Source: a virus. Taken from it: 64,000 bases of DNA. Position numbers and translations under genes: made by a program. Positions within the stretch are counted from its first letter, which is position 1; each line of letters begins with the position of its first letter. The stretch lies in the IMG/VR virus record IMGVR_UViG_3300003873_000004, positions 31,269 through 95,268 of that record; one strand, given 5' to 3'. Below are positions 15,710-24,412 of this stretch, piece after piece. Below the pieces are notes generated by a model. The model had not been told where the DNA came from. It saw only the letters and a list, made by a program, of their open reading frames with translations, and searched no databases.

Positions 15710-16387
15710 ATGAAAATTTCAAAAGAAACACTGGAAGCACTAAAAAACTTTTCAGAGATCAATCAGAGCTTGGTCTTACGTGAAGGTCAGACACAGAAAA
15801 CTATCGCGCTGGCGAAAAATATTCTCGCAGAAGTATCGTTGACAGACACTTTTCCGAAAACTGTAGGGATTTATGACCTGTCAGAACTATTATCCATCCT
15901 GTCTATCATGCCGGATGCGGATGTAGAATTTGGTGACACTTCGATGAACATTACATCTGGAACAATGAAGACGAAGTTTGTCTATTCTGATGTTTCTAAT
16001 ATTCATCCAGAAACACCAGCAAAAACTATCGATGAAATCATGCCGGCAGTAGATGTAGAATTTGATCTTACTAAAAAGACACTAAATTCAGCATTGAAGA
16101 TGTCTGGTGTGATGAATCTTGAAGATTTACAGTTCACAGTGGTTGCCGGTAAGCTGGTTCTTCGTGTGACTGATCTATCATCAAGTTCAAGTAATAGTTC
16201 AGATATCGAAATTTGTGATATGGCGGGCACCTTTGATTTCAATTTCAAGTCAGAACGATTACAGAAATTGCTCGCAGACGATTATCATGTGAGTATTAGT
16301 TCGAAGTTTGTGTCCCGATTTGTTGGTTCAAACATCGATTCTGATTATCTGGTATCTCTGGAACAGACTTCTACATATGAGGCGTAG
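15710..16387 (+). CDS. 45: gp45-like sliding clamp
   Basis: 225 residues (T4 gp45 is 228). The clamp tethers gp43 polymerase to DNA and activates late transcription with gp55. The start MKISKETLEALKNFSEINQS matches the T4 clamp pattern. The middle VGIYDLSELLSILSIMPDADV and the repeated strand-helix layout fit the three-fold clamp domains. It is followed four bases later by gp44, and gp62 and regA come next, the T4 order 45-44-62-regA apart from one inserted small gene. Confidence 0.93.
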   Translation: MKISKETLEALKNFSEINQSLVLREGQTQKTIALAKNILAEVSLTDTFPKTVGIYDLSELLSILSIMPDADVEFGDTSMNITSGTMKTKFVYSDVSNIHPETPAKTIDEIMPAVDVEFDLTKKTLNSALKMSGVMNLEDLQFTVVAGKLVLRVTDLSSSSSNSSDIEICDMAGTFDFNFKSERLQKLLADDYHVSISSKFVSRFVGSNIDSDYLVSLEQTSTYEA

Positions 16388-16390
16388 TTT

Positions 16391-17350
16391 ATGTCAATGA
16401 AAAATTTATTTCGAAATGACGACTACTTATTTACGAACAAATACATGCCAAATCATGTATCTGAGATGATACTTCCAAAGAGAATCAAAGATGTATTTCT
16501 GGAAATGGTGAACAACGGCAAAGGTCAGACACTATTATTGAATGGGCCTCCTGGAGTAGGTAAGACGAGTGTTTCTCTTTGTATTGCTAATGATCTAAAT
16601 GCTGATGTGATGTTCGTAAATGCTTCTCTTGAAGGAAACATGGACTTATTGCGAAATAAGGTCTCTGACTTTGCTTCCAGTGTATCGATGGAAAATTCCG
16701 GCAAGAAAAAGGTTATTATACTCGACGAAATCGAGGGGGTTTCCCCAGCGGTTCAATTATCTTTGCGTGGAATGTTAGAAAAGTTCTCAAAAAATGTGAT
16801 TTTTATTCTAACCACAAATTTCAAGAATCGTCTAATTCCACCCCTGATTTCTAGGTGTAATGTGACCGACTTCATTTTTGACAATGACGAAAAGGTCGAG
16901 ATGCAAGCTGGAATGTTTGAACGGGTGTTGTATATTCTAAAACAAGAAAATATAACGGCAGAACCAAAGGTGATCGCGCAGTTAGTCAAGAGGTTCTTTC
17001 CAGACTTTAGACGCTTGCTGAACGAACTCCAGAAATATGGGGCTACTGGTTCCATCGATACTGGAATTCTAGGTGTAGTTGGCGATGCTCGTATTTCTGA
17101 TTTGATGAATTTGCTCAAGAATAAGAAATTTACAGAAATGAGAAAATGGGTGGCCCAATCTGATGTTGGTGATGTTCAAATCTTTCGATCAATTTATGAT
17201 ACATCTTATGATTATATTGCACCAGCTTCTATTCCAGAACTGGTTTTGATCATTGCTGATTTTCAGTACAAGGCAGCATTTGTAGCAGATGCGGAAATTA
17301 ACCTTGCTGCCTGTCTAACAACCATTATGACAGAGTGTCAATTCCAATAG
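16391..17350 (+). CDS. 44: gp44-like clamp loader large subunit
   Basis: A 319-residue AAA+ ATPase equal in length to T4 gp44. Motifs: Walker A LLNGPPGVGKTSVSLC (about residue 55), Walker B KVIILDEIEGVSP, sensor 1 VIFILTTNFKNRLIPPL, and the arginine finger SRC. With gp62 it loads the gp45 clamp. Confidence 0.95.
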   Translation: MSMKNLFRNDDYLFTNKYMPNHVSEMILPKRIKDVFLEMVNNGKGQTLLLNGPPGVGKTSVSLCIANDLNADVMFVNASLEGNMDLLRNKVSDFASSVSMENSGKKKVIILDEIEGVSPAVQLSLRGMLEKFSKNVIFILTTNFKNRLIPPLISRCNVTDFIFDNDEKVEMQAGMFERVLYILKQENITAEPKVIAQLVKRFFPDFRRLLNELQKYGATGSIDTGILGVVGDARISDLMNLLKNKKFTEMRKWVAQSDVGDVQIFRSIYDTSYDYIAPASIPELVLIIADFQYKAAFVADAEINLAACLTTIMTECQFQ

Positions 17351-17351
17351 C

Positions 17352-17380
17352 TTGACAAGAGCATCAGAATAGTATAGCAT
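17352..17380 (+). promoter_or_regulatory. Sigma70-like promoter TTGACA-N17-TAGCAT
   Basis: Lies between gp44 and the small gene at 17401 and can drive gp62 and regA separately from gp45/gp44. Confidence 0.68.
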
Positions 17381-17400
17381 AAACAAACAAGGAGAATATT

Positions 17401-17643
17401 ATGAACATTGAAAAAGCGGTAAAAGAAATTATATATCTTGCTGGCGACGAATCCGCCTTGACGGAAGATTTACTTTGGGAGGATTTTGACAACAGTGACA
17501 CAGAAGATTGGGTGACGTTAGTTGATATTGTATCAAATCATGTTGGAAATATTTCTGATGCCAATGAAACAGAACTACAGATGATGTCTTTGGCCACTGG
17601 TTTCAGTGTAGTGGAATTGGAATCTGGGTTTCTAGACAACTAA
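17401..17643 (+). CDS. Small acidic protein, unknown function
   Basis: 80 residues, strongly acidic (LLWEDFDNSDTEDWV). No family recognised. It has a promoter and AAGGAGAAT site, and its stop directly abuts the gp62 start, so it interrupts the usual 44-62 pair. Confidence 0.7.
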   Translation: MNIEKAVKEIIYLAGDESALTEDLLWEDFDNSDTEDWVTLVDIVSNHVGNISDANETELQMMSLATGFSVVELESGFLDN

Positions 17644-18090
17644 ATGGCACTTGATATTTTTGGTGAGGAAATCGAACAGGAAGAAGTGTTTGACATTTCT
17701 AGAAAGAAATACAAAATGTTCGATTTCCTCGGGGATATTACAAAGACAAAGCGAAATATTCTAAGACAAGATTCAGATGCGGAACGTGATTATTCGCCAT
17801 GGATTATCAATAAAATGTTGTCGATGAATATAGAAACTGTATTATACTCTCAAGAGATGAACTCTAACTATGTCGCAACAAAACAAATGCAGTATGATTT
17901 CTATATATCTGCTATTCGCCCCGGATATAGAAAGATGAATTGGGTGAAGGATATAAACAACAAAGACGTGAAACTATTACAGGCTTATTATGAGATCAAT
18001 AGAGAAAAAGCAACAGACATACTTTCCGTGTTGACCAAAGAACAATTGGGAGAAATTAAAATGAAAATGGATAAAGGTGGGAAGAAATGA
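17644..18090 (+). CDS. 62: gp62-like clamp loader small subunit
   Basis: 148 residues, shorter than T4 gp62 (187). The conserved RDYSPWIINKMLSMNIETVL and YSQEMN correspond to T4 DYSKFMVENALS and YAMN. The C-terminal KLLQAYYEINREKATDIL fits the family. It overlaps regA by four bases, the T4 arrangement, which supports the call despite low similarity. Confidence 0.8.
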   Translation: MALDIFGEEIEQEEVFDISRKKYKMFDFLGDITKTKRNILRQDSDAERDYSPWIINKMLSMNIETVLYSQEMNSNYVATKQMQYDFYISAIRPGYRKMNWVKDINNKDVKLLQAYYEINREKATDILSVLTKEQLGEIKMKMDKGGKK

Positions 18091-18545
18091 ATGATAGTTA
18101 TACAATTGACGATCTACTAGAAATCGAACTACCAAATGATGACTCTTTTCTACAAATCAAAGAGACTCTGACTCGTTGTGGTGTGGTAAATTTCAAGACA
18201 AAAACGCTATATCAGACTTGTCATATTCTTCACAAGCATGACAGATATTTCTTAGTTCACTTCAAAGAAATGTTTGCTCTGGATGGAAAATGTGCTAGGT
18301 CACATATTTCAGAAGAAGATTATGATCGCAGAAATCGAATTGCTCAGATGCTAGAAAAATGGGGATTGTGTTCACTAATCAAATCTGTGATTGTTTTTGA
18401 AGGAGAACATCGAACCAAACTGTTTGTGCTAAAATATCAGGAATCGAAAGAAATTGTTCCAGAAACAGGCAAACTGAAATGGACACTAGAAACAAAATAT
18501 GATTTCGTGTCGGATAAGGAGAAAGAAATTGCCATTGACAATTGA
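18087..18545 (+). CDS. regA: RegA-like translational repressor
   Basis: T4 RegA binds early mRNAs at the start codon and represses translation. This 152-residue protein keeps KETLTRCGVVNFKTKTLYQ, ILHKHDRYFLVHFKEMFALDG, and RRNRIAQMLEKWGL, all matching T4 RegA in order. It is about 30 residues longer than T4 RegA (122), with an N-terminal extension. The last codons carry the ribosome binding site of dut. Confidence 0.93.
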   Translation: MNDSYTIDDLLEIELPNDDSFLQIKETLTRCGVVNFKTKTLYQTCHILHKHDRYFLVHFKEMFALDGKCARSHISEEDYDRRNRIAQMLEKWGLCSLIKSVIVFEGEHRTKLFVLKYQESKEIVPETGKLKWTLETKYDFVSDKEKEIAIDN

Positions 18546-19044
18546 ACCTACATTAGGAATTTATCGGATATCCGAAAGCGTAGTGATGCCAAAATTTGAA
18601 ACACAAGGTGCCGCCTGCTTCGATTTGAGATATCAGCCAACAGATTGGAAAGTATTGGTTTATGATGCGCTAAACTACAAACAATATCTACAGCAACGTG
18701 AAAATGGAGAATTGTTCATCAATCCTAATGAACGGGTTCTTGTTCCAACTGGAATTATATTTGATATTCCAGAAGGATTTAGTGTTCGAATTCATATTCG
18801 AAGCTCTATGGCACTGAAACTTGGTCTGTCTCTGGCTAATAGTGAGGCCGTCATTGATTCGGATTACACACATGAATCATTTGTGATGCTTCAAAATAAT
18901 TCACAAGCGTTAGTACAGATCAACAAAGGTGACCGTATCGCACAAGCAGAATTGGTTCGAAATCAACCGGTCGAGTTAGTAAGCGTAGATCGACCACAGC
19001 AGAAAACTGACCGCACTGGCGGATTCGGAAGCACAGGAAAATGA
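18529..19044 (+). CDS. dut: dUTPase
   Basis: Trimeric-type dUTP pyrophosphatase that keeps uracil out of phage DNA and makes dUMP for dTMP synthesis. Motifs: GAACFDLR, HIRSSMALKLGLSLANSEAVIDSDY (motifs 2-3 in part), KGDRIAQAELV and the P-loop-like C-terminal TGGFGSTG. A TTG start at 18529 is chosen because AAGGAG lies seven bases before it, inside regA. This gives 171 residues. Confidence 0.9.
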   Translation: MPLTIEPTLGIYRISESVVMPKFETQGAACFDLRYQPTDWKVLVYDALNYKQYLQQRENGELFINPNERVLVPTGIIFDIPEGFSVRIHIRSSMALKLGLSLANSEAVIDSDYTHESFVMLQNNSQALVQINKGDRIAQAELVRNQPVELVSVDRPQQKTDRTGGFGSTGK

Positions 19045-19298
19045 AAATCTATGTTGTTCGAGTGAGTGGAAAATATCTGAAAGGTGGTGGATGTCGATAT
19101 GAATTGGTAGACGACATTTCGAACGCTCGAACCTATTCGGCTAAAAGATATGCTAAAAATTCAATCAGACAAACTATGGAATATGAATTGGATGAAAACA
19201 AGATCAAACAGTTCGAGAACGCAGAAATATTGGAATGCGATATGGTCATTGGTGGATTTCAAGTTGACCGATTAATATTTCTGATTGACATGACCTAA
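19041..19298 (+). CDS. Small protein, unknown function
   Basis: 85 residues with an N-terminal strand MKIYVVRVSGKYLKGGG and SNARTYSAKRYAKNSIR. It overlaps dut by four bases. Function not recognised. Its last codons overlap the promoter of the queD operon. Confidence 0.7.
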   Translation: MKIYVVRVSGKYLKGGGCRYELVDDISNARTYSAKRYAKNSIRQTMEYELDENKIKQFENAEILECDMVIGGFQVDRLIFLIDMT

Positions 19299-19313
19299 AT
19301 ATTAGTGTAGAGT
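19285..19313 (+). promoter_or_regulatory. Sigma70-like promoter of the queD-queE operon
   Basis: TTGACA, 17 bases, TAGAGT. The spacer contains CTAAATA, so a late element may overlap it. Confidence 0.62.
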
Positions 19314-19347
19314 AGAGTAGATAAAGTTTTAATCAAAAGGAGAAAAA

Positions 19348-19890
19348 ATGTTTGAAATTTCAAAGAATTTTCAAATTTGTTATGCACATAGAGTATTTTC
19401 TCAGAATGTAAATGAGAAGTATTCTGGGTCTTCTGATTGTCCATGTCAAAAAATTCATGGGCATGGAGGAGTCATTACGGTAAGTTTATCTGCTCCTAGT
19501 TTAGACACTAGAGGATTTGTTATTGACTATAAGGAATTATCATTCGTTCGAGATTTTCTTGATAATAACATCGACCACAGGTTTATTATATCAGATTTGG
19601 ACCCAGGGTTTTTGAGATTGGTCGGCTATACCCCAGCACAGTTTAAAGCTATGTCATCTAAAATTTCGCTTCTTGATGAAGTAGGAATGGGATATCGAAC
19701 ATTTGATGATTCTGATGTTCATTTAGATTCATTTGTGATGATAGAAAACATTAATCCAACCAGTGAGAATTTATCGAAGTGGGTTTACGAAGGCATAGAA
19801 AAGGTCATAAATTTGTCCGAATTCGATTGCACTGTGAATTATGTCGATTGGTCAGAAACAGCAAAAACACACGCAAGGTACTCTAAATGA
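19348..19890 (+). CDS. queD: QueD-like 6-carboxytetrahydropterin synthase
   Basis: Second step of 7-deazaguanine (preQ0) synthesis, converting dihydroneopterin triphosphate to 6-carboxytetrahydropterin. 180 residues with the zinc-binding His of YAHRV and KIHGHGG, the following DHRF, and the PTSENLSKWV and ETAKTHARY active-site parts. It has a ribosome binding site AAGGAG and overlaps queE. With FolE (20940) and QueE it gives three of the four preQ0 enzymes; QueC is not in the window. Confidence 0.92.
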   Translation: MFEISKNFQICYAHRVFSQNVNEKYSGSSDCPCQKIHGHGGVITVSLSAPSLDTRGFVIDYKELSFVRDFLDNNIDHRFIISDLDPGFLRLVGYTPAQFKAMSSKISLLDEVGMGYRTFDDSDVHLDSFVMIENINPTSENLSKWVYEGIEKVINLSEFDCTVNYVDWSETAKTHARYSK

Positions 19891-20786
19891 GCAAAGAACA
19901 AGAGATTTTAGTGTTCGAAACATTCTATTCGTGTCAGGGGGAATCGCTACGAGTAGGAGTACCGTCGATTTTCATTAGAGTGTTTGGCTGTTCTGCCTCT
20001 TGTCCTGGATTTGGTCAGCCAAAAGGGAAACTAATTCCAATCGAAGAAATGCCGCACAATACTTTCGATGCCTCTAAGATCACTAGAGTTGATCAATTAC
20101 CTGTTTCGAATATTGGATGTGATTCGGCGGCAGCATGGTCGAAGAAATATCGACACTTGGCTAAGAAATATACAGTAGATTCACTGATAGAACATATCGA
20201 ATCACTTGTTCCTAAATATGCGTACGAACGTCCAGATATTGTTATTACTGGTGGGGAACCGCTTCTACCAAAATTTCAGAAGTTCTGGGTAGAGTTTCTG
20301 AAAAAAACTCCAAATTTTTCTGAGATTACGTTTGAAACCAACGGCACGCAAAGGCTATCTACAGATTTGTTCGAAGCTATTACCAACGGAAATATCAGAT
20401 TCACGTTTTCGGTTTCACCAAAGCTGGAAATTAGTGGAGAACCACAGAGCAAGATGTTGAAACCAGAAGCAGTCACATCATACAGGATGCTATATGCTTT
20501 TGATTGGTCTGAAACTGGACATAATGTTTATCTAAAATTCGTAATTCGAGATAACGATGATGTGGAAGAAGTTTATCATTTTATCAACGAATACCAGAAA
20601 GATTACAAGGAAGAATTGTCACTCAAAACATGTGAGAAGCCTACCGTTTATCTCATGCCAGAAGGCGCCACAATAGAAGGGCTAAAGTTGACAGAAACAC
20701 AGGTGGCCAATATCGCGCTCGAAAATGGTTTCCGATATAGCCCAAGACTTCACTGCTCTTTGTTTGGCAATTCATGGGGCACGTAG
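19887..20786 (+). CDS. queE: QueE-like radical SAM 7-carboxy-7-deazaguanine synthase
   Basis: 299 residues. SCQGES and GVPSIFIRVFGC at the start and VITGGEPLL in the middle are QueE signatures. The iron-sulfur cysteines are unusual: Cys35 and Cys39 are followed by PGFGQP instead of a third Cys two residues later, and GCDSAAAW with Cys78 occurs 38 residues on, equivalent to the CDTxxSW motif of ordinary QueE. An insertion thus separates Cys2 and Cys3. The product feeds preQ0 synthesis for DpdA. Confidence 0.88.
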   Translation: MSKEQEILVFETFYSCQGESLRVGVPSIFIRVFGCSASCPGFGQPKGKLIPIEEMPHNTFDASKITRVDQLPVSNIGCDSAAAWSKKYRHLAKKYTVDSLIEHIESLVPKYAYERPDIVITGGEPLLPKFQKFWVEFLKKTPNFSEITFETNGTQRLSTDLFEAITNGNIRFTFSVSPKLEISGEPQSKMLKPEAVTSYRMLYAFDWSETGHNVYLKFVIRDNDDVEEVYHFINEYQKDYKEELSLKTCEKPTVYLMPEGATIEGLKLTETQVANIALENGFRYSPRLHCSLFGNSWGT

Positions 20787-20787
20787 A

Positions 20788-20912
20788 GACATTTTACTCT
20801 TGATTTGATACCAGTATATCAAAAAGAAATTCAAATCGTTTCTAGACACACTCTAGGGGCTAGAAACACATTAAATAAAGTTCTTGACAAGTACAGATTA
20901 AGAGTGTAGCAT
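20788..20912 (+). repeat. Five-copy intergenic regulatory module, copy B (before folE)
   Basis: Closest to copy C. It ends in the promoter TTGACA-17-TAGCAT (20884-20912). The leader to folE is about 27 bases and has a GAGAGG site. Confidence 0.8.
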
Positions 20913-20939
20913 CAATAGATCAAATTCGAGAGGTAATCC

Positions 20940-21566
20940 ATGCTCAAAGCCAATTCAAATATAGTAAAATATATGGAAGAAAACGGAATCACAAAACAAG
21001 CAATTCGGGATAATGTTGAGAAAGCATATCAGGGGGTCTTAGATGCCCTGCTGATCGACACTGAACATGATCACAATACGCGGGAAACCGCGCATCGAGT
21101 AGCTAAAATGATGGTGAATGAAATATACAAGGGCAGATATGAAGAAATGCCGAAAGTAACTTCTTTTCCAAACGACAAACATTATGATGGGTTGTATTCA
21201 GTTGGCCCTATCGAAGTTCGTGCCACCTGCGCTCACCATTCGATGCCGATTGTTGGCAATGCTTGGGTTGCTGTACTTCCGGGCAAGAGAGTTATTGGAT
21301 TATCAAAGTTTTCTCGAATAATTGATTGGCTTTCTTCCCGCCCGACAATTCAAGAAGAACTTTGTGAACAGGTAGCAGACACACTGGTAGAAGTGACCGA
21401 AGCAAAGGGGATTTATGTTGTTATCAAAGCATCTCATGGATGCTGTACCCAACGTGGTATCAAAGCATCGAATTCAAATATGACAACCGCAGTGATTCGT
21501 GGAGAATTTCGGGGCAACTCTGATTTGAAGCGCGAAGCTCTAGAACTGTTTGACGAGTTCAAATAA
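20940..21566 (+). CDS. folE: GTP cyclohydrolase I
   Basis: First step of pterin and preQ0 synthesis from GTP. 208 residues with the zinc and catalytic residues of RATCAHHSMPIVG, the GLSKFSRIIDWLSSRPTIQE segment, and SHGCCTQRG near the C-terminus. Complete and in normal order. It lies between the queE gene and a second QueD-like gene, so it probably serves DNA modification rather than folate. Confidence 0.95.
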   Translation: MLKANSNIVKYMEENGITKQAIRDNVEKAYQGVLDALLIDTEHDHNTRETAHRVAKMMVNEIYKGRYEEMPKVTSFPNDKHYDGLYSVGPIEVRATCAHHSMPIVGNAWVAVLPGKRVIGLSKFSRIIDWLSSRPTIQEELCEQVADTLVEVTEAKGIYVVIKASHGCCTQRGIKASNSNMTTAVIRGEFRGNSDLKREALELFDEFK

Positions 21567-21570
21567 TAGC

Positions 21571-21599
21571 TTGACAAGAGCATCGAAATAGTTTAGAAT
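21571..21599 (+). promoter_or_regulatory. Sigma70-like promoter TTGACA-N17-TAGAAT
   Basis: Drives the QueD-like gene, the glycosyltransferase and dpdA, which follow without gaps. Confidence 0.7.
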
Positions 21600-21618
21600 C
21601 ACCAATAAGGAGATTAAA

Positions 21619-21969
21619 ATGAGTTTATATACTGAAATTTTTGTGACATTTTCGTTCGAAGGGGAACATTGCTATCCAGACGCCCCAGACGAAGTGTCAT
21701 ATTTGAGGAATGTTCATCGTCATCTGTTCAATGTTCGAGTTGACATTGATGTGGAGCATGACGAACGCGAGATTGAGTTTCACATGTTCAAACATGAACT
21801 ACAATCTAGGTTTCGATCATATGAAGATTGCTCTAACAAATCTTGCGAGACGATGGCGCGTGAACTGGCTGGATACTTGCTTGCCAATTATCACGGTCGA
21901 GATTTCTCTGTGACTGTAGACGAAGATGGCGAGAACGGCGCCATCGTAACTCATATTAAGGACTTTTGA
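21619..21969 (+). CDS. Second QueD-like (pterin synthase fold) protein
   Basis: 116 residues. FSFEGEHCYPDAP, RNVHRHLFNVRVDIDV (HxH-like) and a C-terminal FSVTVDEDGENGAIV resemble the QueD/6-pyruvoyltetrahydropterin synthase fold, but the zinc histidines differ from the true QueD at 19348. It may act on another step or substrate of base hypermodification. It overlaps the glycosyltransferase start by four bases. Confidence 0.65.
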   Translation: MSLYTEIFVTFSFEGEHCYPDAPDEVSYLRNVHRHLFNVRVDIDVEHDEREIEFHMFKHELQSRFRSYEDCSNKSCETMARELAGYLLANYHGRDFSVTVDEDGENGAIVTHIKDF

Positions 21970-23018
21970 TGAGAAATTTATTTATCTTACCAATCGAACC
22001 AATCGAGAACCGTTACCCTGCAGACTGGTATCGATATGTTCCAAACCAGTTTCGAGATTATATTGCTGAAAATGGTCTAGACTTCGTGGTTCATCAGATC
22101 GATGGAATCTTTTCTGCTTCTAATTCGGGGAATACAAATTTTCTAAACTTTGTCGATTCTCATGGATATAAAACATCTCAGATGTTTGCTGTATCTGAGC
22201 TGATTCAGAAGGGCGAGGTTCACGATGGTGATGTGTTCCTTCTAACGGACGGCTGGAATCCTTGCGTCAACAATCTGAAAACGATGCTTGAAATGTCTAA
22301 TATCGACGCTCGAATTGTTGGTGTGTTTCATGCGGGCGGCTGGGACTCGGCAGATATTATTCCAAATACAGTCAAAAATAAAGATTGGTTGTATGAATCA
22401 GAACTTGGAATGTTCTCCGCATACGATGACATTATTGTGGCGACAAAGTTTCATGCCGATCTGATTATAGAATATAGTAACATTGAAGTTTACCCTATCA
22501 CCGTTTGCCCTTTCCCGATGGAATATATGAAGGACACATTGAAGAAATATGTCATCCCAGATTCAAAAAAACGAGATATTGTGGTGTTTCCTCATAGAAA
22601 TTCACCAGAGAAGCAGCCAGATTTGGCAGACGAAATCGGCAAGCGTTTGAAACTGCTAGGAATAACGTACATCAATTGCCGCGATTACAATTTCACTAAA
22701 GATGAATATTATCAACTACTGGCACAATCAAAGGTGTGTTTTTCTGTATCGTTACAAGAAACTCTTGGCATTGCACAATTTGAAGCCGCTCTGCTCGGAG
22801 CCATGCCATTAGTGCCGAATCGTTTATCCTACACAGAAATGTACCATGATGCGTTTAAGTATGTCAACGATAACGATATTGTTCAGCGAATAGTCGATAT
22901 GTTGGAATTTCCTAAGCACAAACAGGATGCTTATATCCATAATGTTGATTATGTTGGAAACAATTTTTTTGACGGCAACAATGGATTTTATCAAACGGTC
23001 TTGGGAGAACAACGATAA
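21966..23018 (+). CDS. Glycosyltransferase (GT-B fold, group 1-like)
   Basis: 350 residues. The C-terminal part has the group 1 pattern: VVFPHRNSPEKQPDLADEIGKRL, then SVSLQETLGIAQFEAALLGAMPLVP with the conserved E-x7-E region, and a final FDGNNGFYQT. It sits between a QueD-like protein and DpdA in one operon, so I infer that it may glycosylate modified DNA bases. A role in host-surface modification cannot be excluded. Confidence 0.78.
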   Translation: MMRNLFILPIEPIENRYPADWYRYVPNQFRDYIAENGLDFVVHQIDGIFSASNSGNTNFLNFVDSHGYKTSQMFAVSELIQKGEVHDGDVFLLTDGWNPCVNNLKTMLEMSNIDARIVGVFHAGGWDSADIIPNTVKNKDWLYESELGMFSAYDDIIVATKFHADLIIEYSNIEVYPITVCPFPMEYMKDTLKKYVIPDSKKRDIVVFPHRNSPEKQPDLADEIGKRLKLLGITYINCRDYNFTKDEYYQLLAQSKVCFSVSLQETLGIAQFEAALLGAMPLVPNRLSYTEMYHDAFKYVNDNDIVQRIVDMLEFPKHKQDAYIHNVDYVGNNFFDGNNGFYQTVLGEQR

Positions 23019-24191
23019 ATGAAAAGAAAATCAATATATTTTGCCTCTCTGAGTTGTGCAACTTCGAGTTATCTAAAGAAAACAGATGAAGAATTTCGAG
23101 CGATGGATCCTGCGCTATGGGAAGTTTCCCCGAGATTTGTCAACAAGAATGATACGTTTTATCACAAAGACGCTCTATTTTCTGCCTCACTTCACCAGAA
23201 ACTTTATCCAGACTTGCGTAAACAACTTCATTTAGATGACGATGTTAATATTTTTGTCGATAGTGGTGGATACTCTTTGGTTGCTGGTACGATTACAGAG
23301 AAGACTTGGAATAACGAAACTGCGCTAGCTTATTCAGAACGCAATGGTAATATCTTTCCTATCTTAGATAGACCAGTGAGTAACGCGGTAACACCAGCAG
23401 ATATCCAAGCATGTCTCGACAAGACCATGATCGCTGCGAAATATTATGAAGAACATAGAACGAAAGATTCTTGTGACATTCTCAATGTGTTGTCTGCTCG
23501 GACTTCACATGACATGGAACATTGGTATAATTCAATGAAGGAATTTTCTTTCGAAGGATGGGCACATGGTGGTCATAGTGGTAATCTGAAAGTTGCCCTC
23601 AAAGGTATATTGTTTCTTCTAGCGAAAGGGGAATACGACAAAGATCGAATTAAATTTCATCATGTTTTTGGAATATCTGGAATGGCCGCGATTGTTTACT
23701 TTGCTTTGGTTCAGCAATTGCTCAATAAAATGGGCGTAGATATCCAGCTAACCTTCGACAGTTCTTATTTCCAGAGACAGATGGGATTTGGGGCAGTGTT
23801 TATCAACCCAAAATGGACAGGCATGGGAATCTTACCATATTCTAATAAGAACGATTATTCGCATATGGATGACGTGCCAATGGTCTGTGACTGTGCCATC
23901 TGTAAGACTGTGCCATCTGTCAAGAAGTTCCTAGAGTCATCAATGACATTTTACATGAAAGGTTTGACTCATAATTTGTTGATGATGGATCGAATCAAAC
24001 ATCAAGCAGAATCAATTTTCGATACAGAAATATTAGAACAGCAGAAAACTGTATTCGGAGCAGAAATATACAATAATACACAACTTCTTCGTAAAGCGTT
24101 CGCAAACCCAAAAGCTGGCATGGAATATATTGATCGAATGTCGTTGAAAGACTTGGGCAACTCCCCTGTCAGTTTAGAAAATTTGTTTTAG
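23019..24191 (+). CDS. dpdA: DpdA-like DNA-guanine transglycosylase (TGT family)
   Basis: 390 residues. Phage DpdA proteins exchange guanine in DNA for a 7-deazaguanine such as preQ0. Tgt-family features are NIFVDSGGYSLVAG with the likely catalytic Asp, the HHVFGISG active-site loop, LTFDSSYFQ with the second Asp, and a zinc-type CDCAICK. The ATG directly follows the glycosyltransferase stop. With FolE, QueD and QueE nearby, DNA rather than tRNA modification is the likely role. Confidence 0.88.
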   Translation: MKRKSIYFASLSCATSSYLKKTDEEFRAMDPALWEVSPRFVNKNDTFYHKDALFSASLHQKLYPDLRKQLHLDDDVNIFVDSGGYSLVAGTITEKTWNNETALAYSERNGNIFPILDRPVSNAVTPADIQACLDKTMIAAKYYEEHRTKDSCDILNVLSARTSHDMEHWYNSMKEFSFEGWAHGGHSGNLKVALKGILFLLAKGEYDKDRIKFHHVFGISGMAAIVYFALVQQLLNKMGVDIQLTFDSSYFQRQMGFGAVFINPKWTGMGILPYSNKNDYSHMDDVPMVCDCAICKTVPSVKKFLESSMTFYMKGLTHNLLMMDRIKHQAESIFDTEILEQQKTVFGAEIYNNTQLLRKAFANPKAGMEYIDRMSLKDLGNSPVSLENLF

Positions 24192-24194
24192 TGC

Positions 24195-24223
24195 TTGACA
24201 AGACCAGCAAAAGGGTTTAGACT
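24195..24223 (+). promoter_or_regulatory. Sigma70-like promoter six bases before an ATG
   Basis: TTGACA, 17 bases, TAGACT, then TGGCTT and ATG at 24230. A leaderless transcript is implied. Confidence 0.7.
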
Positions 24224-24229
24224 TGGCTT

Positions 24230-24412
24230 ATGAAGAAAAAGATGACTGAAAAAGTTTTGCGTGATTTGTTTCAAGAGCAAATTGACAGGATAGATTCAAA
24301 GATGGAGGATCTTCAAGATATTCTCTACGATTTAGACAGCATAAAAGATGGTCTTAGAGATACACTTGGTAGAATAATTTATGAAAATTTTGAGGAGAAT
24401 GAAAATGTATAG
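24230..24412 (+). CDS. Small coiled-coil protein
   Basis: 60 residues with a heptad pattern (LFQEQIDRIDSKMEDLQDI and onward). No ribosome binding site; the ATG sits at the expected transcription start. Function unknown. It overlaps the next gene. Confidence 0.6.
   Translation: MKKKMTEKVLRDLFQEQIDRIDSKMEDLQDILYDLDSIKDGLRDTLGRIIYENFEENENV

Noticed and set aside
15525-15740. Minus-strand frame with VGRVGFEPTVCFRNP
   Set aside because: It lies across the tRNA; this peptide pattern is a well-known artefact of antisense translation of tRNA genes.
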